From Kiloniellales bacterium (GTDB lineage: Bacteria; Pseudomonadota; Alphaproteobacteria; Kiloniellales; JAKSBE01), in NCBI GenBank assembly GCA_030067055.1, contig JASJAL010000166.1, forward strand, positions 1 through 9,292: a DNA stretch of 9,292 nt. Reading direction: 5' to 3'. The notes under the pieces were generated by a model. The model made no database searches. It saw only the letters and a list, made by a program, of their open reading frames with translations, and had not been told where the DNA came from. The first letter of the stretch is position 1, and each line of letters begins with the position of its first letter. The position numbers and the translations under genes were made by a program. Below are positions 1 through 5,816 of this stretch, piece after piece.

Positions 1-640
1 ACATCCGACCGAAGTTGGATCACAGCTTGCATGCGTGGCTCCCGTCTGACCTATTCCTGGCCCGAGGCGTCGCCGATAGCAGTCCCAAGGTTCTGGTTGG
101 CACCGGCGCAAGGCGCAGATACCGCCGCGGTGCGCTGCCAAAACCTCGAGGCCTGCAGGCGAATAGTCGCCGCCATTGGAGGCCTGAGCTCCTCTTTCAT
201 GGTCAGGGATTGGGACGTCGAGTATGGGTTGCCAGTCATTTAGCGGCAACCAAGTATTGAGACCGCGGCTGAAAGTTCCCTGGGGCGAAAAGGGTCCAAA
301 AAGTTGTCACAGCCGTGGTTTGCCTGCCCGTACGTCTTCCTGAACGATGGGCACAACTATCTTCGTCTTTCGCCAGGTGGCGCTGTGCAACAAGTTTGTC
401 TCCAGATACATAGCCCAAAAGGCATATCTATTGAAGCTGGGGAGATTCCGTAGTCGTCTAGGCGAAAATCTGGTCGCGGGCCCGCCAACTTGGCGGTGGT
501 CAACACCTGCAGGGCAGTTGGCCGCAAGCTGCCTTTGCCTGCCGCCCACGCGGGAGAGTAAGCTCACCTTCCTGAATGGCGGCGATTCTGCGGCCATTGC
601 GGGCGCCGGGGCAGGCGCAAGAGGGGGAAAGCAGGCAGAG
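1..640. other. Intergenic region, no gene recognised
   Basis: I see no gene here that I can support. The + strand frame beginning at base 1 is open to a TAG at 241-243, but its roughly 80 residues match no family I know, there is no good ribosome site, and overlapping frames are open as well. The ureohydrolase frame stays open upstream to 347, but those roughly 98 extra residues are low-complexity and unlike the family. One short perfect hairpin (CCGCCA-ACT-TGGCGG, 482-496) has no following T-run, so it is not a terminator. The segment presumably holds the ureohydrolase promoter, but I cannot pick a convincing -35/-10 pair. Confidence 0.55.
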
Positions 641-1615
641 ATGACCGACGAGAGATCCTACAAGTATCCGGAGTTTGCCGACCCGATGGTACGGCCCCGC
701 TACGTCGGCCTGCCGACCTTCATGCGCGCGCCCTACGAAGAGGATCTCTCGGCGGTCGATATCGCCCTGGTCGGCATCCCCTTCGACGGCGGCGTCACCA
801 ATCGCCCAGGCGCCCGCCACGGCCCCCGGGAGATCCGCAACCAATCCAGCCTGATGCGCCGGATCAACCAGGCCACGGGGATCGATCCCTTCGCGCTCTG
901 CCGCATCGCCGACACCGGCGACGCCTGGGTCGAGCAACCCTTCGAGCTCGAGGGCGCGTTGGAAGAGATCGCCGCCTTCTATCGGCGACTCCACGCCACC
1001 GGCACGGTCCCGGTCTCCGCCGGCGGCGACCACTCGGTCACCCTGCCGGTGTTCCGCGGGATCGCCGCCGAACGACCGGTGGGCATGGTTCACTTCGACG
1101 CCCACTGCGACACCGGCGACGACTACCTCGGATCCAAGTTCCACCACGGCGCGCCCTTCAAGCGCGCGGTCGAGGAGGGCTTGCTCGACCCCAAGCGCAC
1201 CGTTCAGATCGGCATCCGCGGAGCGATCAACGATCCAGATATCTGGAGCTTCAGCCACGAATCGGGCATGCGCGTGGTCTACATGGAAGAGCTCTATGAA
1301 CGCGGCCCCAAGGACGTGATCGAAGAAGCGCGCGGGATCGTCGGGGACGGCCCGACCTACGTCAGCTTCGACGTCGATGGTCTGGACCCGGTCTTTGCGC
1401 CCGGCACAGGAACCCCGGAGTGCGGCGGCTTCTCGGTCATCGAGGCGCAGCTCATGATCCGAGGCCTGCGGGGCCTGAACCTGGTCGGCGGCGACGTCGT
1501 CGAGGTCGCGCCGCCCTTCGATCCCAGCGGCAATACCGCCCTGGTTGGCGCTACCATCCTCTACGAGATCCTCTGCGTGGTCGCGGATTCGGTAGCGGCC
1601 CACAAGACCGGTTAG
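641..1615 (+). CDS. speB: Agmatinase-family ureohydrolase (agmatinase or guanidinobutyrase-like)
   Basis: A 324-residue arginase/agmatinase-superfamily enzyme. These cytoplasmic binuclear-manganese hydrolases split a guanidino group to urea plus an amine. All metal-binding motifs are present: GGDHS (H131), HFDAHCDTGD (D153, H155, D157) and SFDVDGLDP (D244, D246). The family segments GIPFDGGVTNRPGARHGP (about 45-62) and VVEVAPPFDPSGNTA (about 286-300) are also there. The ATG at 641 was chosen because it gives the usual family length (about 305-325 residues) and follows the purine-rich GAGGGGGAAAG at 621-631, though the spacing is long. The frame is open upstream to 347 without family similarity. 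Substrate cannot be read from sequence: agmatine, 4-guanidinobutanoate and 3-guanidinopropanoate enzymes share these motifs, so the symbol is a family-level label. The converging neighbour is an amidase, which makes guanidinobutyrase a real alternative. The stop overlaps that neighbour's stop. Confidence 0.9.
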   Translation: MTDERSYKYPEFADPMVRPRYVGLPTFMRAPYEEDLSAVDIALVGIPFDGGVTNRPGARHGPREIRNQSSLMRRINQATGIDPFALCRIADTGDAWVEQPFELEGALEEIAAFYRRLHATGTVPVSAGGDHSVTLPVFRGIAAERPVGMVHFDAHCDTGDDYLGSKFHHGAPFKRAVEEGLLDPKRTVQIGIRGAINDPDIWSFSHESGMRVVYMEELYERGPKDVIEEARGIVGDGPTYVSFDVDGLDPVFAPGTGTPECGGFSVIEAQLMIRGLRGLNLVGGDVVEVAPPFDPSGNTALVGATILYEILCVVADSVAAHKTG

Positions 1616-2406
1616 AGCCGCTTCGGCTCTCTTTCATAAAGTGCCGGGCGCCGGTCCTTGAGATAAGGGATGGCATTGCGCGAATCGGCGTAGTCCGCTG
1701 GGTCGATTTCGGCGACCAGATAGGCTTCGCTGCGGCCGGATTGGATCAAGGGATCACCGTCCGGCGCGATGACGCAGCTCATCCCACAATAGGTCAACTC
1801 GCCTTCCTGGCCGCAGCGGTTGGCGTAGGCGATAAAGACATGGTTCTCGAAAGCCCGCGCCGGCACCATCTGCTCGGCGACGTTCTCGTAGGGGCGCATC
1901 AGTGCTGTCGGAACCGCGATCAGATCGGCACCGGCCAGCGCCAGGGCTCGCACCGCTTCAGGGAACTCGACGTCGTAGCAGATCAGGAGTCCGAGGGTTA
2001 GCCCGCCGAGCTCGACCAGCATGAGCGCGTCACCGGAGGAAAAGATACGCTTCTCCTCCGGCCCGAAGAGGTGGGTCTTTCGATAGTTGGCGCGGGCGGC
2101 CCCGGTTCCGTCGACCAGAAGTGCCGCGTTGTAGAGCTTCTTGCCCGCCGCCTCCGGATAGCCGTAGAGCAGCGCCACCCCGGTCTCCGCCGCAATCTCG
2201 GCGGCCCGTTTTGACGCCGGCCCGCGGGCGGGCTCCGCCAGGTCGCGCAGCTGATCGCCGAGGTTGTATCCGGTCAGGTAGAGTTCCGGTGCGATCAGCA
2301 AGTCGATACTCTCGGCGGCCGAGCGCCGGGCTGCCATTGCCAGGCGCTCGAGGTTAGCCCTCGGGTCGCCAGGGACACCGGTGTCCTGCAGCAAGGCTAT
2401 GCGCAT
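1612..2406 (-). CDS. Carbon-nitrogen hydrolase, 5-aminopentanamidase (DavA)-like
   Basis: A 264-residue nitrilase-superfamily amidase that hydrolyses an amide to acid plus ammonia in the cytoplasm. The catalytic triad is visible: E41 (APELYLTGYN), K110 (NYRKTHLF) and C143 (LLICYDVEFPE). Length and motifs follow Pseudomonas 5-aminopentanamidase DavA closely from memory: MRIAL start, LTGYN, YGYPE, YRKTHLFG, LICYDVEFPE, VPTA, YANRCG, YCGMS and a C-terminal IPYLKDRR. The ATG at 2404-2406 is preceded by GGGAGAGG six or so bases upstream and lies one base after the permease stop (TGA-C-ATG), so the two were one operon. The reading frame runs upstream to 2499, but only as a shadow of the permease end. 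Likely substrates are omega-amino or omega-guanidino amides such as 5-aminopentanamide or 4-guanidinobutanamide. N-carbamoylputrescine amidase is less likely given the length and motif pattern. Exact substrate is inference. Confidence 0.88.
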   Translation of the reverse strand: MRIALLQDTGVPGDPRANLERLAMAARRSAAESIDLLIAPELYLTGYNLGDQLRDLAEPARGPASKRAAEIAAETGVALLYGYPEAAGKKLYNAALLVDGTGAARANYRKTHLFGPEEKRIFSSGDALMLVELGGLTLGLLICYDVEFPEAVRALALAGADLIAVPTALMRPYENVAEQMVPARAFENHVFIAYANRCGQEGELTYCGMSCVIAPDGDPLIQSGRSEAYLVAEIDPADYADSRNAIPYLKDRRPALYEREPKRL

Positions 2407-2407
2407 G

Positions 2408-2686
2408 TCATTCCTCTCCCGGCCCCAGGGCGCCGAGCAGGCGCGGCAGATTGCCGATACGGCCGACCAGAGAGAACTTGAGGGCGGCCGGCAGGGCAAA
2501 GAGGACGGCGGCGACCGCCATCACCGGGGTGTAGCCATATCGCAGGCTGTTGAAGATCTTGATCGGCAGGGTCTCAACGGTGAAGCCTGCCACCATGCAG
2601 GCCACGATATACCCGTTGAGGCTGAGCACAAAGGCAAAGGCATAGCTGGAGACCATATTGGGCCGGACCAATGGCAGGACGAACGG
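2408..2686 (-). pseudogene. C-terminal remnant of a PotC-like polyamine ABC transporter permease
   Basis: About 92 residues that read as the last third of an inner-membrane permease of a spermidine/putrescine-type ABC importer. Recognisable pieces are LPLVRPNMVSSYAFAFVLSL, the segment VETLPIKIFNSLRYGYTP and a terminal hydrophobic helix ending in SLVGRIGNLPRLLG. The EAA-loop region and all earlier membrane helices expected in a roughly 260-270-residue permease are missing. Upstream of about 2686 the frame loses all similarity and simply shadows the Flp gene. A glycine follows SLN where I recall an acidic residue in relatives. An internal ATG at 2654-2656 could give an 82-residue peptide, but it lacks a ribosome site. 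The stop sits one base before the amidase ATG, so this was the last transporter gene of an operon ending in the amidase. The break point is the left edge of the Flp gene. Loss by deletion or replacement is inferred. Confidence 0.72.
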
Positions 2687-2697
2687 TCTGGCCGGAA

Positions 2698-2907
2698 CTA
2701 TTCCTCGGGCGGCTCGCCCAGGAGCTTCGCAACCCCGCGGAAGGTGTTGGTGATGAAGTCGCCGAGCGAAGACAGCGGCGTGCCGGCAACGTGAAGGCCG
2801 ACGGCGCCGATCAGGATGACCATCGTAATCAGCAATGCATATTCGTCGGCTACGGAGCCGCGCTCGCTGATCCAGAAATCCCTTAGCAATCCTCGCATCC
2901 GAACCAT
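2698..2907 (-). CDS. Flp-type (type IVb) prepilin-like small protein
   Basis: A 69-residue protein with the layout of Flp/Fap pilins: a short basic leader (MVRMRGLLRDFWISERG), then G17|SVADEY with Glu at +5 and Tyr at +6 of the mature chain. That is the signature for prepilin peptidase cleavage in tad/Flp systems. A hydrophobic helix follows (ALLITMVILIGAVGLHV) and then a short polar tail. The mature product would be 52 residues, exported and processed at the inner membrane. The start is uncertain: ATG at 2907 or 2898, or a TTG at 2979, and none has a good Shine-Dalgarno sequence. No tad/cpa assembly genes are in the window, so it is an orphan here. Its stop lies about ten bases from the broken permease, so its promoter may now also drive the amidase. 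Flp identity is well supported by the processing motif; function is not shown. Confidence 0.72.
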   Translation of the reverse strand: MVRMRGLLRDFWISERGSVADEYALLITMVILIGAVGLHVAGTPLSSLGDFITNTFRGVAKLLGEPPEE

Positions 2908-2996
2908 AGTTAGGGAGAAGCAAGCTTCATGGCGCTCTGCCGAAAGTTCAGGCAGAAGCACAAGTCCTTTGGAGATCAAGGAAAGTCTAGTGCTTT

Positions 2997-3041
2997 CCCT
3001 TCCCTTCCGACTCCACTTAGCATTCTCCCATCCCTTCCCCC
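2997..3041 (-). other. G-tract / GGA-rich leader of the Flp transcript
   Basis: On the minus strand this stretch carries five runs of three or more G. GGGGG, GGG and GGG are closely spaced (3041 to 3027); after a 22-base gap come GGG and GGG (3004 to 2997). About seven GGA trinucleotides lie in and just beside it. It falls between the candidate promoter and the Flp start, so it would be in the mRNA leader. It could form a quadruplex or bind a GGA-recognising protein such as CsrA. Both are inference from composition. Confidence 0.3.
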
Positions 3042-3093
3042 GTTAACCGTATCTATAATTACCGCCAGAATAGCCGTATTAATTCTTCCCTCT

Positions 3094-3121
3094 ATACTAA
3101 GGCATCCATTTAAACAGTCAA
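3094..3121 (-). promoter_or_regulatory. Candidate sigma-70-type promoter for flp
   Basis: Read on the minus strand: TTGACT (3121-3116), a 16-base spacer, then TAGTAT (3099-3094), a five-of-six -35 and four-of-six -10 match. It lies in the AT-rich pocket and points at the Flp gene, predicting a start near 3087 and an untranslated leader of about 180 nt if the ATG at 2907 is used. Confidence 0.4.
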
Positions 3122-3199
3122 TATTTATCCGTGAATTTTGCGTTGAATTGCAGTATTGAGTACTAAAACCCAAGCGCGAGTAATTCCAGCTTTGCACCA

Positions 3200-3244
3200 A
3201 GGAAGATCCCGGCCTGGCGCGATTCGTGGCGCGATAATCTTCCT
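3200..3244. repeat. Inverted repeat enclosing a tandem TGGCGCGAT
   Basis: AGGAAGAT (3200-3207) and ATCTTCCT (3237-3244) are perfect 8-base inverted arms. Between them TGGCGCGAT occurs twice (3215-3223 and 3227-3235) with a 12-base period. No T-run follows on either side, so it does not look like an intrinsic terminator. It lies about 110 bases upstream of the small ORF at 3354 and could be an operator or structured leader. Confidence 0.35.
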
Positions 3245-3353
3245 GGCCTGACTCACCAATAGTAGAATAAAATCTTCGTGATCGATTCGTAAGCCTGTCA
3301 TCGCGGGCGCGGCTTTTACGAAGCGGCTGCGCTGGTACTAGCGGAGCTTTGCT

Positions 3354-3653
3354 ATGCGAAACGGCCTCGCCACCCGATCCGGCTTGCTCTTTGGCGATGA
3401 CCGACTGTTACAGCTGGAACGGCGTTGGATCCGGCACTTCTCGACCTTCGAACACACCCGCGATGACGCGGCCAGACGGCAGGCGCAGGCCCATTTGGAT
3501 GAGATCGAGCGGGACATTGCCATGACCCCTGCCGAAAGCCGCCTGGGTATGGCGGTTAAAATCCGCTGTTGCCTCGGGCGAGAAGAGCGGGAAATCGATT
3601 GTCGGCCCTGGGCCGAGATGTTGAAGAGCCTGCTCAGCGACCTCGACGGCTGA
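3354..3653 (+). CDS. Small helical protein of unknown function
   Basis: A 99-residue soluble protein with no signal peptide or membrane segment. GGAG at 3343-3346 lies seven bases before the ATG, and the codons are G/C-biased at third positions like the neighbours, which supports it being real. Residues about 15-60 form a charged, probably alpha-helical stretch (LLQLERRWIRHFSTFEH... and RRQAQAHLDEIERDIA). A TPAES...G..VKIR segment follows, and the chain ends in an amphipathic WAEMLKSLLSDLDG. This general pattern (helical hairpin, then TPA...G...K and a C-terminal SLL.DL) is one I associate with small uncharacterised alphaproteobacterial proteins, often near mobile or phage-like DNA. I cannot assign a function. 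An antisense frame (3408-3719, minus) is also open but has no ribosome site. Its neighbours give no functional clue. Confidence 0.55.
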   Translation: MRNGLATRSGLLFGDDRLLQLERRWIRHFSTFEHTRDDAARRQAQAHLDEIERDIAMTPAESRLGMAVKIRCCLGREEREIDCRPWAEMLKSLLSDLDG

Positions 3654-3954
3654 AGCCCACGAAATCCCTGAAATCGACTGCGAGTCGTTCGCAATCTCGG
3701 GCAGCCATACCACTGGCAAGTTCTCCGCCCCTGCGGCAAAATGCGCTGCACGAATCTGGCAACAGCGGGGAACGCCAGGCTCGGATGCTTTGGCGAGCCT
3801 CTGCGTATCACTCGAATGGGCCTTGCCTCCGAGCGTTGTCGGGTGCTAACGGCTCGCCACAAATTCGAACGATTTTGGCCTTTGTTAACCATATTGATCG
3901 CCTAGGGTTTCAGGACGAGGATAGGTGTCGATGGGAACGACGGGGGAAGGGCCC
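3654..3954. other. Intergenic region upstream of the MlaC-like gene
   Basis: Three hundred bases without a supported gene. Composition is mixed and no repeat or RNA gene is evident. TTAACCAT at 3885-3892 resembles a half-site for the alphaproteobacterial cell-cycle regulator CtrA, but the second TTAA at the expected distance is absent. No convincing -35/-10 pair was found; TTGTTA (3882-3887) is too close to TAGGGT (3903-3908). Confidence 0.5.
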
Positions 3955-4584
3955 ATGATTAAAAACTCGATCGTCTCTTGGACTTTAGTCCTCTTCGTTT
4001 TGGCGCTCGGCGTGGCATTGCCGCAAACGGAGCTTGCCGCCAACGACGAGCCGGCCAACGGAAAGGCGCGTAGCTTCCTCGCCTCACTCAGCGAACGAGC
4101 GATCCACGTCGCCCAGGACAAGGCCGCCCCGAGAGACGACCGCGAAGCGCGCATTCGCGCAATTCTCCGGGAAGGTTTCGACCTGAAGGTCCTGGCCCGC
4201 CTGGTTCTCGGAAAGCACTGGCGGAAGTTGGACAAGGCGCAGCGCAGTGAATTTGTCGGCGTCTTCGAGGACGCCATGGTCCAGCAAACCCTGACCATAT
4301 TTGGCAGGTACACCGGTCAGACCTTCGACATCGTCAAGGTCGGCGCCGACCGAACGAACCCGCGGCTGATCGCCATCTTGACGAACGTCGCACGATCCAA
4401 CGGGGCGCTGGCAAAGGTCAACTGGCGGATCCGTAAGGACGGTGAAGGCTATAAGATCGTCGATATCGTCGCGGAGGGCGTCAGCATGGCTCTGACCCTT
4501 CGCCAGGAGTACAGCGCGGTGATCGAGAGGTCGGGCGGAAAGGTCGAAGGCCTGATCAAGGAACTGCGGAAATCCTCCGCCTGA
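3955..4584 (+). CDS. MlaC/Ttg2D-family periplasmic phospholipid-binding protein
   Basis: A 209-residue exported protein of the MlaC (Ttg2D, toluene-tolerance) family. In the Mla system such proteins carry phospholipids between outer- and inner-membrane complexes. The N-terminus is a Sec signal peptide (hydrophobic core about residues 7-22, probable cleavage after LAA at 29). Family features follow: FDLKVLARLVLGKHWRKL (about 75-92), DKAQRSEFVGVFEDAMV (about 93-109) and the C-terminal YKIVDIVAEGVSMALTLRQE (about 166-185). The ATG at 3955 has GGGGGAAGG just upstream; ATG 3931 and GTG 3925 are in frame and would add 8-10 residues. No mlaA, B, D, E or F genes are in the window, so it is either an orphan or a hopanoid-associated HpnM-type paralogue. 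Ligand and partner are not known from the sequence. A 131-base gap separates it from kynA on the same strand. Confidence 0.85.
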   Translation: MIKNSIVSWTLVLFVLALGVALPQTELAANDEPANGKARSFLASLSERAIHVAQDKAAPRDDREARIRAILREGFDLKVLARLVLGKHWRKLDKAQRSEFVGVFEDAMVQQTLTIFGRYTGQTFDIVKVGADRTNPRLIAILTNVARSNGALAKVNWRIRKDGEGYKIVDIVAEGVSMALTLRQEYSAVIERSGGKVEGLIKELRKSSA

Positions 4585-4599
4585 ATTGAGACTGATCCT

Positions 4600-4616
4600 G
4601 CCCTGCCGGACAGGGC
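4600..4616 (+). terminator. Weak hairpin after the MlaC-like gene
   Basis: GCCCTG-CCGGA-CAGGGC is a perfect six-base GC stem with a five-base loop, starting 16 bases after the stop. No T-run follows (GAATCGGGG), so it is not a canonical intrinsic terminator. It may simply slow transcription or stabilise the mRNA end before kynA. Confidence 0.25.
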
Positions 4617-4715
4617 GAATCGGGGAGGCCTGTGCTAGCCTGCAACCGCCGCCGCGGTTCCGGAGGGAGCTGCGTCGGCCGTTGCCGTTAGGCCCGACGA
4701 GGCGGCCCCGCGACC

Positions 4716-5816
4716 ATGACCGATTCCGACAAGACACTCACCTACGCCGAGCACCTGCGGCTTGACCGGCTGCTCTCGAGCCAGGAGCGCCAGAGCGCCC
4801 TGAAGGGCCAGCCGGCTCATGACGAGATGCTCTTCATCATCGTGCACCAGGCCTACGAACTCTGGTTCAAGCTGATCCTCTTCGAGCTCGACCGGATCCA
4901 GGAGATCTTCGCCGGCCCGGTCGCCGACGACCGCGAGATCGGCCAGGCGGTCCACGGCCTGTCGCGCATCACTCGGATCCAGAAGCTGCTGATCGAGCAG
5001 CTCGACGTCATGGAGAGCATGACGCCGCTCGACTTCCTGGACTTCCGCGACCTGCTGTTCCCGGCCTCGGGCTTCCAGAGCCTTCAGTTCCGCCTGTTGG
5101 AAACCCGCCTGGGCCTGACCCGGGCCGAGCGCCTGACCTACGCCGAAAAGCCTTACGACGCCATGCTCTCCGAACCGGAGCGCGCGCGCATCGCCGAGGC
5201 CGAGGCGGCCCCTTCCCTCGTCGACCAGGTCCAGGCCTGGCTGGAGCGGACGCCCTTCGTCAGCCAGGCCGGCTACGAGTTCAGCGCCGCCTACCGCGAG
5301 GCCGTGCTCCGCGCCCTGGGCAGCGACCAGGAGGCGATGCGCCGCAACCCCTCCCTCGTGGAGGCAGCCCTCGAGGCCGAGCTCGCCGCCCTCGATGCGG
5401 CCCTCACCCGCTTCGAATCGATCTTCGACGAGGCGGCCCACGCCAAGCTGGCCGCAGAGGGCGCCTGGCGGCTCAGCGCCAAGGCCCTGCAGGCGGCGCT
5501 CTTCATCAACCTCTACCGTGACGAGCCGGTGCTGCAGCTGCCCTTCCGGCTCTTGAGCGTCCTGATGGACATGGACGAGAACCTGACCACCTGGCGCTAT
5601 CGCCATGCCCTGATGGCCCAGCGGATGATCGGTCGCAAGGTCGGCACCGGCGGTTCCTCGGGCTTCGACTACCTGCGCCGGACCGCCGAGCGGCACCGGG
5701 TCTTCGGCGACCTCTTTGCGCTCTCGACCTATTTCCTGCCGCGCTCTCAGCTGCCGCCCCTGCCGGAGGCTCTGCGCCGGTCCATGGGCTATAGCTATTC
5801 CGAGCAATCGTCGTGA
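4716..5816 (+). CDS. kynA: Tryptophan 2,3-dioxygenase, long animal-like form
   Basis: A 366-residue heme enzyme that opens the indole ring of L-tryptophan to N-formylkynurenine, the first step of the kynurenine pathway, in the cytoplasm. Visible residues are distal-pocket H44 (FIIVHQAYELWFK), substrate-carboxylate R111 (DFLDFRDLLFPASGFQS), proximal heme ligand H297 (TTWRYRHALMAQRM) and T311 in GRKVGTGGSSG. Well-known bacterial TDOs are about 280-300 residues. This one carries about 60 extra residues between R111 and H297. The spacings H44-R111 (67) and R111-H297 (186) match human TDO (68 and 184) rather than Xanthomonas (62 and 123). Segments such as QAWLERTP, FDEAAHAKL and RLSAKALQAAL also read like animal TDO. 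The ATG at 4716 follows GAGGCGG (4699-4705) with long spacing. The TGA overlaps the next gene's GTG, which indicates one operon. Confidence 0.95.
   Translation: MTDSDKTLTYAEHLRLDRLLSSQERQSALKGQPAHDEMLFIIVHQAYELWFKLILFELDRIQEIFAGPVADDREIGQAVHGLSRITRIQKLLIEQLDVMESMTPLDFLDFRDLLFPASGFQSLQFRLLETRLGLTRAERLTYAEKPYDAMLSEPERARIAEAEAAPSLVDQVQAWLERTPFVSQAGYEFSAAYREAVLRALGSDQEAMRRNPSLVEAALEAELAALDAALTRFESIFDEAAHAKLAAEGAWRLSAKALQAALFINLYRDEPVLQLPFRLLSVLMDMDENLTTWRYRHALMAQRMIGRKVGTGGSSGFDYLRRTAERHRVFGDLFALSTYFLPRSQLPPLPEALRRSMGYSYSEQSS

Larger units (their letters stand above)
2908..3353. other. AT-rich intergenic region between divergent flp and small ORF
   Basis: About 445 bases with no supported gene, separating the leftward Flp gene from a rightward small ORF. 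Base composition drops sharply (many A/T runs at about 3045-3175) compared with the GC-rich flanks. It contains a candidate leftward promoter, a G-tract leader segment and a long inverted repeat (3200-3244), listed separately. For the rightward gene, TAGAAT (3263-3268) and TAAAAT (3268-3273) resemble -10 boxes, but no acceptable -35 is placed correctly. Open frames across the region have no recognisable protein character. Confidence 0.6.

Noticed and set aside
1..243. Open + frame from the window edge ending at a TAG, possible tail of an upstream gene
   Set aside because: The roughly 80 residues match nothing I recognise, codon use is mixed, and other frames are equally open. An 80-codon run is not rare at this GC.
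281..310. Possible insertion-sequence end (GGGGCGAAAAGGGTCC...)
   Set aside because: It has an IS-like feel, but no inverted partner, target duplication or transposase remnant was found.
347..640. N-terminal extension of the ureohydrolase frame (about 98 residues)
   Set aside because: No similarity to the family, low-complexity composition, and a 324-residue product from 641 already has normal length.
500..1603. 367-codon minus-strand frame antisense to the ureohydrolase
   Set aside because: Lies opposite a gene with all catalytic motifs and shows no recognisable domain itself.
2687..2923. Upstream part of the permease-stump frame, as if a 171-residue protein
   Set aside because: This part reads through the Flp gene in another frame and gives Arg-rich sequence without permease character. 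Only the downstream 92 or so residues are real homology.
3408..3719. 103-codon minus-strand frame opposite the small helical protein
   Set aside because: It has moderately protein-like composition but no ribosome site. The + strand frame has a good site and codon bias.
3885..3892. TTAACCAT as a CtrA box upstream of the MlaC-like gene
   Set aside because: Only one half-site is present. The paired TTAA at the right distance is missing.
4631..4643. Promoter-like TGTGCTAGCCTGC before kynA
   Set aside because: Resembles an alphaproteobacterial -10 region, but no -35 lies at a suitable distance, so it is not listed as a promoter.
4632..4691. GTG-started 19-residue leader-peptide candidate before kynA
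   Set aside because: It contains no tryptophan and is Arg/Gly-rich by composition. There is no attenuator-like hairpin with a T-run after it.
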